Positions 40,093 through 48,227 of a stretch of 64,000 nucleotides of DNA are shown here, in pieces (the stretch's first letter is position 1; every line of letters starts with the position of its first letter). A program made the position numbers and the translations under genes. The notes under the pieces are model-generated. The model was not told the origin of the DNA and searched no databases. It saw nothing but the letters and a program-made list of their open reading frames with translations. The stretch covers positions 33,628 through 97,627 of the forward strand of contig PLCM01000025.1 of the NCBI GenBank assembly GCA_003134765.1, in the 5' to 3' direction. This DNA comes from Spartobacteria bacterium (lineage in GTDB: Bacteria; Verrucomicrobiota; Verrucomicrobiia; Chthoniobacterales; UBA10450).

Positions 40093-40165
40093 TTGACGCT
40101 GGGCGCGATCCTTCTATGATTCGAAATCCGCCAAACCATCGGCCTCGTCGATCCGCGCGTCATTC
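40093..40165 (+). repeat. Promoter-bearing methyltransferase 5'-fragment, copy c (decayed), in the 39876-40245 gap
   Basis: TTGACG (40093-40098), 16 bases, TATGAT (40115-40120), then CGCCAAACCATCGGCCTCGT and CGATCCGCGCGTCATT, a diverged form of the GCCAAACCCTCGG...GATACGCGCGTCATT of copy b. The reading frame is broken. The rest of the 370-bp gap (39876-40092 and 40166-40245) contains nothing that I can identify. Confidence 0.55.
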
Positions 40166-40245
40166 CTGCAGCGCTAATCTGGATCAACGTCGGACTCCGA
40201 TTGCCGAGACTCACAGACTCACGCCACCGACTTCGCCGTTCCGGA

Positions 40246-40548
40246 CTAGAGTCTCGCGAAACTGACGCTGCCGTCAGGGCAATACGTGAAACTCCAATTT
40301 CCGCTTTTAGCGATCCTGGCGATTGCGTTCCATTGAATGCTTGCAGGAACTTCATCCGGGCAGAGCACCCGCAATTCCTCGCAACCGACAATGCTTACGC
40401 CGTGTTCCTGAATCTCCTGTCGGACCATTTCGACTTGGGATTTCAGCGTCGGGCGGTCGTTCCGCACGTCTTGGGTGAGCGCGTCCAGACGCTCAAGATA
40501 ACGTATTCCCGCAATAAAGCGATGATTTCCTCTACCCCGTAGCGACAA
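40246..40548 (-). CDS. Small protein, paralogue of the gene at 7181-7486
   Basis: The C-terminal part (VRQEIQEHG, LRVLCPDEVPASIQWNAIAR, IAKSGNWSFTYCPDGSVSFA) matches the protein at 7181. The start is uncertain: the frame is open to 40632, but that part overlaps the upstream gene. TTG 40548 gives about 100 residues, the same as the paralogue. It starts 13 nt after the stop of the small secreted-protein gene at 40562, so the two may form an operon. The function is unknown. Confidence 0.55.
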   Translation of the reverse strand: MSLRGRGNHRFIAGIRYLERLDALTQDVRNDRPTLKSQVEMVRQEIQEHGVSIVGCEELRVLCPDEVPASIQWNAIARIAKSGNWSFTYCPDGSVSFARL

Positions 40549-40561
40549 AATTGCCGCGCGT

Positions 40562-40756
40562 CTATCTCGTAGGCTTTGGCGTCCGCTTTGGCGCTGGGTT
40601 AGCCGGGGTCTCGCAGCAAGGCTCTTTCTCAATCTTGCCGCTCGCCTTGCGCTTGTACGTTCCTTCCTTCTGTTTGACGCACATGGTTTCCTTCGGGTCG
40701 AGGCCGAATGCCATTGAGGCGAAAGTGAGCAGCGCGAGGCTAGGTAGGAATCGCAT
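40562..40756 (-). CDS. Small secreted Cys/Lys-rich protein, copy 1
   Basis: 64 residues: an N-terminal signal peptide (MRFLPSLALLTFASMAFG), then LDPKETMCVKQKEGTYKRKA, SGKIEKEPCC and a Pro/Lys-rich tail. It is an obvious paralogue of the plus-strand gene at 41309-41509, conserved from DPKETMC to TPKP. One Cys of the paralogue (YKC) is Arg here (YKR). The two genes are inverted around the methyltransferase fragment. No known family is recognised; a small secreted metal-binding or structural role is possible but not shown. Confidence 0.7.
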   Translation of the reverse strand: MRFLPSLALLTFASMAFGLDPKETMCVKQKEGTYKRKASGKIEKEPCCETPANPAPKRTPKPTR

Positions 40757-40819
40757 CCTGCAAACTTACCTCAGACCCTCAATCTTATCCGATCTTCATG
40801 GCAGGAAGCATTGCGCGTA

Positions 40820-40847
40820 TTGACGCTGCGCGCAGAGCCTCTATGAT
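40820..40847 (+). promoter_or_regulatory. Sigma70-type promoter of methyltransferase fragment (copy d)
   Basis: TTGACG (40820-40825), 16 bases, TATGAT (40842-40847): five of six -35 positions and five of six -10 positions match consensus. The same -35/spacer/-10 layout is kept in copies b, c and e. Confidence 0.6.
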
Positions 40848-41165
40848 TCGCGGGACGGCGAAGACCACCAATTCCTCGGCGCTGATTGACACGCGCGTCA
40901 TTTATTGCGGCGATAATCTCGATCAGGTACGTAAGCTGCCGGAGAGCTGCGTCGAGATGATCTACATCGACCCGCCGTTCAATTCGAACCGGAGCTACGA
41001 AGTCTTTTGGGGCGAGACGAAAGAGAAACGCAGCTTCGAAGATCGGCACGAATGGACCAAGGCTTACATCGAGTATATGCGTCCGCGCTGCGTCGAGCTG
41101 CATCGCGTGCTCAAGAAAACCGGCAGCTTTTATTACCACTGCGACTGGCACGCCAGCCACTACGC
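40843..41165 (+). pseudogene. 5' fragment of a site-specific DNA methyltransferase (adenine-specific, DPPF type)
   Basis: The frame reads [20 protein letters not shown], then the catalytic motif IV IDPPF (DPPF near 40969-40980), NSNRSYEVFWGETKEKRSFE, and later RVLKKTGSFYYHCDWHASHY. This is the N-terminal quarter of the Mod/type III-like N6-adenine methyltransferase family. It breaks off at about 41165, before the AdoMet-binding FxGxG motif, so it cannot be active. The natural ATG seems changed to ACG before GCGAAGACC. It is the longest of five related fragments in the window. Downstream, 41166-41273 has no recognisable gene. Confidence 0.8.
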
Positions 41166-41273
41166 AAGGAAACCGCCTTTCTGCCCGAGGCGGCCGAGGC
41201 TCCGGGCGCGAGCACCGGGCGTCCAGCCTCCCTCTCCGCCCCTCTTCTCGTTGAAATCCACTTCGCAGATTCA

Positions 41274-41301
41274 TTGACGCCGCCCGCGACTGCTGACTAA
41301 C
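41274..41301 (+). promoter_or_regulatory. Promoter copy e, feeding a near-leaderless start
   Basis: TTGACG (41274-41279), 16 bases, ACTAAC (41296-41301), then seven bases to the GTG start at 41309. The layout (TTGACG-N16-hexamer-N7-GTG-CCAGCCAAA) is the same as copy b at 7759-7796. A transcript from this promoter would begin at or just before the start codon. Confidence 0.5.
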
Positions 41302-41308
41302 TTCCGGC

Positions 41309-41509
41309 GTGCCAGCCAAACTCTCGGCTCTTTTCGTCCTGCTCGCCCTCGCCTCCACTTCGTTCGGCATCGACCCAAAAGAAACGATGTGCGTGAAGCA
41401 GGAGGACGGAACCTACAAATGTAAGGCGAGCGGAAAGATTGAGAAAGAGCCTTGCTGCGATACCCCTACTAATCCAGCGCCGAAGCGGACGCCGAAGCCG
41501 AAAAAATAA
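41309..41509 (+). CDS. Small secreted Cys/Lys-rich protein, copy 2
   Basis: 66 residues from GTG: signal peptide MPAKLSALFVLLALASTSFG, then IDPKETMCVKQEDGTYKCKA, SGKIEKEPCC and a tail NPAPKRTPKPKK. Four Cys (MC, KC, CC) are left in the mature part. The mature part is nearly identical to copy 1, but the first codons (PAKLSA) come from the methyltransferase-fragment repeat (PAKPSA). The gene therefore seems to have gained a new promoter and start by recombination. No Shine-Dalgarno is present, which fits a leaderless start. Confidence 0.7.
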   Translation: MPAKLSALFVLLALASTSFGIDPKETMCVKQEDGTYKCKASGKIEKEPCCDTPTNPAPKRTPKPKK

Positions 41510-41715
41510 GCGGCGTTCATCGCCCGGCCTAACCGGCCATTTTCCCGCTTTCCTCCGTGCACCTGCGGCAGGCTGCGGCGCGCCGCATTCCGAGACGAGG
41601 CGAAACTCGGCAAACGGCGGCGAGGCTTGGCTAGAGTCCGCTGATTCGGCGCCGATTCCGGGGGATGAGCGCAAATCCTGATTACTACGGGGCGGTTATT
41701 TCGCCGCGCGAGTGA

Positions 41716-43512
41716 TCAACGCGAAGGGATTGCTTTGGAACAACGGGCCTTCCGCATTCGCCGGAGCTGGGTGACGCCGAGGGCGCCGAAAGCCAGCGCG
41801 GTCGCAAACCAGGTGCTCGGTTCGGGGACCGGAACTACTTCACCGTCCAAATCGTTCGCGTAACCGGCCCAGCCAAGGAAGGTCGTCCCGGAATCAGAGT
41901 AGAAGGCGATTTGGCTTAGCTGCTCGGCCGTCAGGCCGGTCGCATCGGTGCCGAAGTAGAGTTGATCGGTGCCGTTGCCGGCTCCCGGGGTGCCGCTCCA
42001 GTTGTAGATGCTTAGGGTCCCGGTCCACGTTTGCGCGTTGCTATTAGCGAACGCGATCACACTCGCTCCTCCGCCCAAATCGATAACGGAATTACTCGAG
42101 AGCGTGACTGCTCCCATCCCCGGGGTCACCGTGCCGCCGGAAAGACCGTGCTCGCTGAGTCCAGCCGTGTTAAAGGTGCCGCCGTTCAGCGTCATCGTGC
42201 TGTTATCATTTATTCTATCCGTCGTAGGACTTCCCGATGCGCTCAAGAGGAGCGTGCCGCCCAGGTTGACTACGATACTGGAAGTGCCACCGAGCGCCCC
42301 CGGTGCTGCCGCACTCAAGGTGCCTCCATTGATGGTCGTGACGCCGGTGTAGGTGTTAGTCCCGGCAAGGGTCAGTGTTCCCGCGCCGGTCTTGGTCAAC
42401 CCGATCGTTCCGCTAACACTGCCAGTGATCAGCAAGCCGGCTGCGTTATAGACGGCGATCGTTTGAGACGACCCGCCGAGGGCCAGATTACTATTAATCG
42501 TGGCAAGGCCTGCTCCGCTGTTGATCGTTATTCCTGTGGTCGCGCCGGTTCCGTTGATCGAGAGGGTGTGGGAGCCGGAGATCGTGACGGCGGCCGAATC
42601 GTTAACGGTGAGACTCGAAATGGTGGCATCGATATCGAGAACCGTATTTTGATGTTGCGACAGAGCGCCAGTCGTTGAGAAAACGACATCGGCGCCGGGA
42701 GCCAGAGACGAGGAGGTGGCGCCGCTGGCATCGGGCGACCAATTTGCGCCGGACCAGAGATTGCTCGCATCGCCCTTCCAAACGCTTCCCGTGTTAAAGC
42801 CATTGATGGTATTGGTGTCCAGGGTGACGGCGGCATTGATCGCGATAGCTCTGCCATTGAGGGTGGCTCCGCTATTAACGGTGATGCTTTGATCGGCCAG
42901 GATGTTTCCGGTAAATGTGCTGCCCACGCCGATGGTAGCGGAAGTGCCGACCTGCCAGAAAATGTTAACCGTGTTGCCGTTCAGGAGGGTGATATTGGAA
43001 GAAACGGCGGTGGTGAGGGTGGTGCCGATTTGGAAATGGAAGGCGGCGTTTGGGTCGCCGCCGGTGTCCAGAGTAAGTATTCCGCTCAACGCGGCCGCGG
43101 TAGCGAAATAGTAGACGCCGGGAGTAAGGGTCATGCCTCCCAGGTTCTGTCCCGATAGGTTGGTGGTGAACGTCTCGCCGGCGAGCTGGTTGTAAGCCGT
43201 GAAGGCATCGGCATGAGCTTGGGTGGCGAGCGCGTCGCCGATGTGAATCGACCCGCCGACAATGGTTCCAGGTGGAAAACCGGTCACCGAAACCCCAGGG
43301 CTGAGCGCGAGATTCCCGATGACCTTCGTCGGACCTGCATTGGTAACGGTTGAGGCGCCCAGGATAGTAATCTTCTCCGCCTCACCGAGCCAAATTGGTG
43401 GGGGGGGCAGCGCGGACGCGGAGGCAGCGAGAAGCAGGAAAACAGCTGATGCCGCCGTCCGTGCCGCGACCAAACGGCGCGCCAATTTCTTAGGTGCTGA
43501 GTTGTTTATCAC
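41716..43512 (-). CDS. DUF3494 (ice-binding-fold) protein with autotransporter-associated repeats and PEP-CTERM anchor
   Basis: 598 residues from GTG. Signal peptide at about 12-36 (AASAVFLLLAASASAL). The DUF3494 domain is at about 46-240 ([60 protein letters not shown]). PATR-like repeats (about 340-420) include LTKTGAGTLTLAGTNTYTGV and TTINGGTLSAAAPGALGG. The C-terminal sorting signal is VPEPSTWFATALAFGALGV followed by an Arg-rich tail, so an exosortase/PEP-CTERM system should export and anchor it. The DUF3494 fold binds ice in some organisms, but in many it serves as an adhesin; ice binding is not implied. It is divergent from a second DUF3494 gene. Confidence 0.92.
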   Translation of the reverse strand: MINNSAPKKLARRLVAARTAASAVFLLLAASASALPPPPIWLGEAEKITILGASTVTNAGPTKVIGNLALSPGVSVTGFPPGTIVGGSIHIGDALATQAHADAFTAYNQLAGETFTTNLSGQNLGGMTLTPGVYYFATAAALSGILTLDTGGDPNAAFHFQIGTTLTTAVSSNITLLNGNTVNIFWQVGTSATIGVGSTFTGNILADQSITVNSGATLNGRAIAINAAVTLDTNTINGFNTGSVWKGDASNLWSGANWSPDASGATSSSLAPGADVVFSTTGALSQHQNTVLDIDATISSLTVNDSAAVTISGSHTLSINGTGATTGITINSGAGLATINSNLALGGSSQTIAVYNAAGLLITGSVSGTIGLTKTGAGTLTLAGTNTYTGVTTINGGTLSAAAPGALGGTSSIVVNLGGTLLLSASGSPTTDRINDNSTMTLNGGTFNTAGLSEHGLSGGTVTPGMGAVTLSSNSVIDLGGGASVIAFANSNAQTWTGTLSIYNWSGTPGAGNGTDQLYFGTDATGLTAEQLSQIAFYSDSGTTFLGWAGYANDLDGEVVPVPEPSTWFATALAFGALGVTQLRRMRKARCSKAIPSR

Positions 43513-43734
43513 GCGTCAGATACAGCAGTGCCAATGCTCCACATCAGCGCGGCGACTATGGGATTTCTTCAAGGAGAACTACTGATTCGCGACCAGTTAG
43601 GATAACTTTGCCGGCCTCACTTCTCCACCATGGGCGACGTCTGTCTTCTCCGCTCTCATCAGGCGTCTCGCGATCCAAAATCGGTAGTAACCGCGAGCCC
43701 ACACGCACGCACCGTGCTCGAAACAGAACTTATT

Positions 43735-45555
43735 ATGCTTAATCAAATCGCCTCACTTCGTCTTGGGCTTGTCGCCGGGATCCTCCTCGCCTTTGCTGCC
43801 TTGGCCACTTTTTCTCCTCAAGCTTACGCGCAATCCCTCGGAACGGCCGAGAACTTCGCCGTCCTCGGCGCTTCCACCGTGACCAATACCGGCGCCAGCC
43901 AGATTTCCGGCAGCGTAGGAGTCAGTCCCGGCACTGCTATCACCGGCTTCGGGCCCGGCGTTATCACAAATGGCGCGCTCCACCCCGGTGACGCCGTAGC
44001 AACACAGGCCCACGCTGACTTCGCCACCGCTTACGATGACTTTGCCGGCCTAGCTTCTCCACCTGCCAATAACATGAGTGGGGTTGATCTCGGCGGCAAA
44101 ACGCTGACCCCGGGCGTTTATCGTTATGATACCTCCGCAAACTCAGCCGGCGCCCTCACCTTTGATGCGCAAAATGATCCTACGGCCCGTTTCGTTATTC
44201 AAATTGGTACCACGCTCATCACGTCGAGCGACTCTTCGGTTGTCCTGATCAATGGCGCGGACGCCCGGAATATTTACTTTCAAGTAGGCACCTCAGCAAC
44301 GCTCGGCGCGGGCAGCAGTTTCATCGGGAACATCCTTGCTCATACTTCTATCACGACCGTAAGCACCACGGCGGTGACTGGCAGATTGTTAGCTTTGGTC
44401 GGGGCGGTGACGCTGGACACCAACAATGTTACCAGCCCGGGCTTGTCTGCCACGCCAACACCTACTCCCACCCCAACTCCTACTCCTAGCCCCACTCCAA
44501 CTGCAACCCCGACTTCGACTCCAACTGCAACTCCGACCGCAACTCCGACCTCGACTCCAACTGCAACCCCGACTTCGACTCCAACTGCAACCCCGACTTC
44601 GACTCCGACCGCAACCCCGACTTCGACTCCCACTGCGACCCCGACTTCCACGCCAACTGCAACCCCGGCTTCGACTCCGACTGCAACCCCGACTTCCACG
44701 CCAACCCCGGCCTCGACTGCTACACCAACCTCCACGCCCACGCCGCAGCCGACTCCCCTCCCGAGTTCGACGCCTCAGCTACCCCCCGCTCAGCTGTTGA
44801 ATATCTCCACGCGGCTGAAGGTCCAGACGGAGGATAACGTCATGATCGCTGGCTTCATTATCACTGGCAACGCGCCCAAGAAAGTGATCGTGCGTGGAAT
44901 AGGACCATCGCTCCCCGGCTTCAACGATCTCTTAGCCGACCCTATCCTCGAGCTGCGCGGTCCTGACGGCTCGCTCATCATAAGCAATGATAACTGGAAA
45001 GAGACCCAGCAAGCGGAAATTCAGAACAGCACCCTCGCGCCTACCAACGACCTGGAAGCGGCGATCGTCGCCACGCTGCCGCCTGCTAATTACACCGCCG
45101 TCTTACGGGGAAAGAATGGGACGACAGGAATCGCGCTAGTCGAAATGTATGATTTGGACGCGGCCTCCGATTCGAAACTGGCTAACATCAGCACGCGCGG
45201 TTTTGTTCACACCGGCGCAGACATCATGATTGCCGGTTTCATTTTCGGGAACGGAGCCGCCAACGAAAAAGTCGTTATTCGGGCTATGGGACCATCGCTC
45301 ACCGGCATTGCCGATCTCCTGGCCGATCCGACGCTTGATCTGCATGACAGCAACGGCACCCTCCTCATCTCCGATGACAACTGGAAAGATGACGCTACCC
45401 AAGCCGATGAGATCAGAGCCGTTGGGATGGCGCCGCAAAACGACTTCGAGGCTGCGATCATCACGACTCTGCCTCCGGGGGCCTATACGGCGATCGTAGC
45501 CGGAAAGGGTGGCGGCACCGGTGTCGCCGTCGTGGAAGTATATCACCTTAAGTAA
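43735..45555 (+). CDS. Secreted DUF3494 protein with long Thr-Pro linker and two C-terminal repeat domains
   Basis: 606 residues from the ATG at 43735; the 35 codons upstream look non-coding. Signal peptide: [24 protein letters not shown]. The DUF3494 domain is at about 35-235 ([40 protein letters not shown]), very similar to its divergent neighbour. A Thr/Pro/Ala/Ser linker (about 240-340) has units of TATPTSTP. Two tandem repeats of about 115 residues then start with [20 protein letters not shown] and [20 protein letters not shown], both with GPSL, DNWK and LPP.. YTA landmarks. There is no PEP-CTERM signal, so attachment differs from the neighbour. The first 220 bp upstream serve both divergent genes. 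Confidence 0.9.
   Translation: MLNQIASLRLGLVAGILLAFAALATFSPQAYAQSLGTAENFAVLGASTVTNTGASQISGSVGVSPGTAITGFGPGVITNGALHPGDAVATQAHADFATAYDDFAGLASPPANNMSGVDLGGKTLTPGVYRYDTSANSAGALTFDAQNDPTARFVIQIGTTLITSSDSSVVLINGADARNIYFQVGTSATLGAGSSFIGNILAHTSITTVSTTAVTGRLLALVGAVTLDTNNVTSPGLSATPTPTPTPTPTPSPTPTATPTSTPTATPTATPTSTPTATPTSTPTATPTSTPTATPTSTPTATPTSTPTATPASTPTATPTSTPTPASTATPTSTPTPQPTPLPSSTPQLPPAQLLNISTRLKVQTEDNVMIAGFIITGNAPKKVIVRGIGPSLPGFNDLLADPILELRGPDGSLIISNDNWKETQQAEIQNSTLAPTNDLEAAIVATLPPANYTAVLRGKNGTTGIALVEMYDLDAASDSKLANISTRGFVHTGADIMIAGFIFGNGAANEKVVIRAMGPSLTGIADLLADPTLDLHDSNGTLLISDDNWKDDATQADEIRAVGMAPQNDFEAAIITTLPPGAYTAIVAGKGGGTGVAVVEVYHLK
44451..44740 (+). repeat. 24-bp coding minisatellite (Thr-Pro linker)
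   Basis: Units near ACTGCAACCCCGACTTCGAC plus TCCA (24 bases, TATPTSTP) are repeated about ten times with scattered third-position changes and two shorter spacer units. Such arrays change length by slippage without breaking the frame. Confidence 0.85.
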
Positions 45556-45588
45556 TAACCGCAGAGCTCCAGGAGCTTCGCTCGACAT

Positions 45589-45613
45589 CGGCCCACGCTC
45601 AACGCGTGGGCCG
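45589..45613 (+). terminator. Stem-loop after the DUF3494 gene
   Basis: CGGCCCACGC, loop TCAAC, GCGTGGGCCG: a perfect 10-bp GC-rich stem 34 bases after the stop codon. The following bases (TTGCGTTGC) are only partly T-rich, so it is a probable but not textbook terminator. Confidence 0.55.
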
Positions 45614-45701
45614 TTGCGTTGCAGATGTGGCCAGAGAAGTCCGTCTCGACGCGTAGTTCCCGCAGCACGTCACCGCACAAGCCATGCTCCTAAAAGGCAG
45701 C

Positions 45702-46091
45702 ATGAGCAAGAACCGCGTTCTGATTGTGGACGATGATGCGAACCTTTCGCGGCTCTCCGGCATGATCCTCGAAAACTCGGGCCAGTACGAGGTGATGATC
45801 GTCAATGACTCCGAGCGCGCGTTGCCCGCGGCCGTTCAGTTCCAGCCCACGGTCATGCTGCTTGATGTCGACATGCCAGGGAAGACCGGCGGTGATCTGG
45901 CGAGCGACGCCTCGATGGATCCGCGCCTGCGCAACGTCCCGATCCTTTTCCTGACCGGTCTCCTCCGCCGCGAGGAAACTCTCGCCGGGCCCATCGAAAG
46001 CGGCGGCCGCCAATTTCTCGCCAAGCCGGTCGATTCGGCGCAGCTCCTCGCCGCGGTGGCTGGCCTTCTTCCTCGCACGGGAGGGAACTGA
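45702..46091 (+). CDS. Single-domain response regulator
   Basis: ATG 45702, preceded by AAAGG, gives 129 residues. The receiver has RVLIVDDDANLSRLSGMILE, phosphoacceptor in VMLLDVDMPGKTGGDL, ILFLTGLLRREE and Lys in FLAKPVDSAQL. It has no output domain. It lies 28 bp before the REC-HisKA kinase gene, so it probably takes part in the same relay. Confidence 0.88.
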   Translation: MSKNRVLIVDDDANLSRLSGMILENSGQYEVMIVNDSERALPAAVQFQPTVMLLDVDMPGKTGGDLASDASMDPRLRNVPILFLTGLLRREETLAGPIESGGRQFLAKPVDSAQLLAAVAGLLPRTGGN

Positions 46092-46119
46092 ACATCGGCT
46101 CACGGGAGCAACCTCAGCC

Positions 46120-47409
46120 ATGACTGAAGCGACTATAAAGGAAGCCCGGATTCTCATGGTAGATGACGATGTCTCCAGCACCTGCCTGATGGCGAACTTT
46201 CTAAATCGGATCGGCTACTCACGGCTCAAGGGCCTCAATGATTCGACGCGGACCTTTGAGATCATCGAGACGTTCAGGCCCGATCTGATTCTCCTGGACC
46301 TGGCCATGCCGAATATTACCGGCTTCCAAGTGCTCGAGGAATTGCGGAGCAATCGCCGGAACGAAGACCAGGTTCCCGTGCTCGTCCTGACCGGCGACCC
46401 GAGTTCTGAAAACAAACGGCGGGCGCTGGCTGCCGGCGCGACCGATCTGTTAGTGAAACCGTTCGACGCTTCGGAAGTGAGCATGCGAATTCGGAACCTT
46501 CTCCAGGCGCATTTCCTCCGGCTGGAAATTCAAGACCAGAATCATTTGCTCGAGGAGCGGGTGCGCGAGCGCACTTCCGAGCTTGAATCGGCGCTCTCGG
46601 ATTTGAACGCCGCGCAACGGATGCTCGTGCAACACGAGCGCCTGAGCGCTTTTGGCGAAATGGCCGGCGGCGTGGTGCACGATTTCAGTAACGCCCTCAT
46701 GTCCATCATCGGTTACAGCGAAATGCTGATCACCAACCCAGGCGCGCGAGCGAATGAGGCGACGGCGCTCGAGTATTTGCGCATCATTAACACCGCTGGC
46801 CGCGACGGCGCCCATGTCGTGAGCCGGTTGCGCGATTTCTACCGGCCCCGTGGCGCCGCGGATCTTTTCGAACCGCTGGACTTGAGCGAAATCGGGTTGC
46901 AATCGATCGCTCTCGCCCAGGTCCGTTGCAGCAACCGCGCCAGTGACCGGAACATCGGTTTCGAAACCGAGCTGGAAAGTTCTGCTCCCATCGCCGGCAT
47001 CGCAGCGGAGCTCCGCGAAGTCCTGACGAATTTGATTTTCAACGCCGTGGACGCCACTCCCGGCCAGGGCCTCATAACTCTCCGGACGCGAGAACAGACG
47101 GGCGAGGTGATCGTGGAAGTGAGCGACACTGGCAGCGGCATGAACGCGGACGTGCGGCAGCGCTGCCTCGAGCCGTTCTTCACGACCAAGGGCGATCAAG
47201 GGACCGGCCTCGGCCTGGCCATGGTTTTCGGCATCATCAAGCGGCATCAGGGGACGCTGGAAATAGAAAGCGAACCGGGCCAGGGCACTACCGTCCGTAT
47301 CCGCCTGCCGGCTTCCACGCATCTCCAGGAAAGTCAGCCGAGCGCCGTTTCATCCTTCGAGAACAGCGCCATCGCGAATCCCTCGCAGCTCGCCGTTTGC
47401 ATGTCATGA
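46120..47409 (+). CDS. Receiver-linked histidine kinase (REC, HisKA, HATPase)
   Basis: 429 residues, cytosolic. Receiver: ILMVDDDVSSTCLMANFL, Asp60 in LILLDLAMPNITGFQ, Lys in LLVKPFDASEV. A coiled coil (ERVRERTSELESALSDLNAA) follows, then HisKA with His187 in GGVVHDFSNALMSIIGYSEM. The ATPase domain shows LTNLIFNAVDATPGQG, DTGSGM and GTGLGLAMVFGIIKRHQG. A kinase with an N-terminal receiver is usually driven by an upstream kinase. The last ATG of the frame overlaps the next gene (ATGA at 47406-47409). Confidence 0.9.
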   Translation: MTEATIKEARILMVDDDVSSTCLMANFLNRIGYSRLKGLNDSTRTFEIIETFRPDLILLDLAMPNITGFQVLEELRSNRRNEDQVPVLVLTGDPSSENKRRALAAGATDLLVKPFDASEVSMRIRNLLQAHFLRLEIQDQNHLLEERVRERTSELESALSDLNAAQRMLVQHERLSAFGEMAGGVVHDFSNALMSIIGYSEMLITNPGARANEATALEYLRIINTAGRDGAHVVSRLRDFYRPRGAADLFEPLDLSEIGLQSIALAQVRCSNRASDRNIGFETELESSAPIAGIAAELREVLTNLIFNAVDATPGQGLITLRTREQTGEVIVEVSDTGSGMNADVRQRCLEPFFTTKGDQGTGLGLAMVFGIIKRHQGTLEIESEPGQGTTVRIRLPASTHLQESQPSAVSSFENSAIANPSQLAVCMS

Positions 47410-47612
47410 GAATTCGTCACATCAAGAAAGAGGTATTCGTCTGCGAGGACTGCGGAATCAGGAACCGGTTGACGAGCATCGAACGTCATTGGTGCGAGGA
47501 TTGTAATCGCGGGGCGCCGGTGGAAATGCACCCCGTTCGATTCCGGGGCTTCACGCAGTTTTCGCCCACGCGAATCAGTGCCCTTCTGCCGCGCGTCCAG
47601 CGATCGCACTAA
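47406..47612 (+). CDS. Small two-CxxC (zinc-ribbon-like) protein coupled to the kinase gene
   Basis: 68 residues: MRIRHIKKEVFVCEDCGIRN, then RHWCEDCNRGAPVEMHPVRF. Two CEDC pairs 21 residues apart fit a treble-clef or ribbon zinc site. The ATG overlaps the kinase stop codon (ATGA), a strong sign of a real, co-translated gene although it is short. No family is recognised; a role as an accessory of the kinase is inference only. Confidence 0.6.
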   Translation: MRIRHIKKEVFVCEDCGIRNRLTSIERHWCEDCNRGAPVEMHPVRFRGFTQFSPTRISALLPRVQRSH

Positions 47613-47629
47613 GCGACCCGCACGATGAA

Positions 47630-47965
47630 TCAGGCCACAGCCCGAAATGGCGACAGGTCTGGATCGAGATCCGGTTCCCATTTTCCCGTGACACCAAGCG
47701 GAGAGATCCTCGTTGGTTCACGATAACCGTTCTCATCGGGAATCGGTTTGTCTTTGAAGGCGCGGAGAAAAGTTTTCCCGTTGTCCGTCAACCGATTGAT
47801 CGAGGTATACGATCCTTCCCCGCCATCGTTAAAAGTCGCATCGATCAGGCCCGCGGCCGCCATCAGGCGCACTTCATTGTCTGCCAGAGAGCCGCGCAAT
47901 TTGATAAAGCCGTGCCGTTGTTCGTCCGCCGCGACCAGGAGTTTGTGTGCATAAGGTAGGTTCAT
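47630..47965 (-). CDS. Hypothetical protein, winged-helix-like
   Basis: The ATG at 47965 has a strong GGAGGA 7-12 bases upstream and gives 111 residues; the frame is open 26 codons further, but without a signal for a start. The text MNLPYAHKLLVAADEQRHGF then ADNEVRLMAAAGLIDATFND, TSINRLTDNGKTFLRAFKDK resembles small winged-helix proteins (helix, AAGLID, then LTDNGK). No family is named. It is convergent with the zinc-ribbon gene. The 262 bp between it and the exonuclease gene hold no gene. Confidence 0.6.
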   Translation of the reverse strand: MNLPYAHKLLVAADEQRHGFIKLRGSLADNEVRLMAAAGLIDATFNDGGEGSYTSINRLTDNGKTFLRAFKDKPIPDENGYREPTRISPLGVTGKWEPDLDPDLSPFRAVA

Positions 47966-48227
47966 ACTGCTTTCCTCCCCGGGATTTCCGCAGCGCGGAA
48001 TTGCGCGCGGAGTTTTTTCTGGCAACGAGAGATCGATCGCCACTGCACTCTCCCACTCGCCAGCGGATTTCCCAAGAGCGGAAACTACGCACTCCCTGTC
48101 GGGTCATTGAAACGCCCCAATTGCCCCCGCCACAAATTGGGCTACCGATCCTCACCTAAATCGTTAAACATTGCGGCACCGCAATGCCACCAGGCGTGAC
48201 GCCGCGAAATCTTAACTGGACTTCAAA

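Noticed and set aside
40771..41370. 199-codon minus-strand frame across the methyltransferase fragment
   Set aside because: It is antisense to recognisable methyltransferase and signal-peptide sequence.
44340..44741. Minus-strand Val/Gly-rich frame over the Thr-Pro linker
   Set aside because: It is the antisense shadow of the minisatellite in a clear plus-strand gene.
41716..45555. Antifreeze function for the DUF3494 proteins
   Set aside because: The fold alone does not show ice binding; many members are thought to be surface adhesins.
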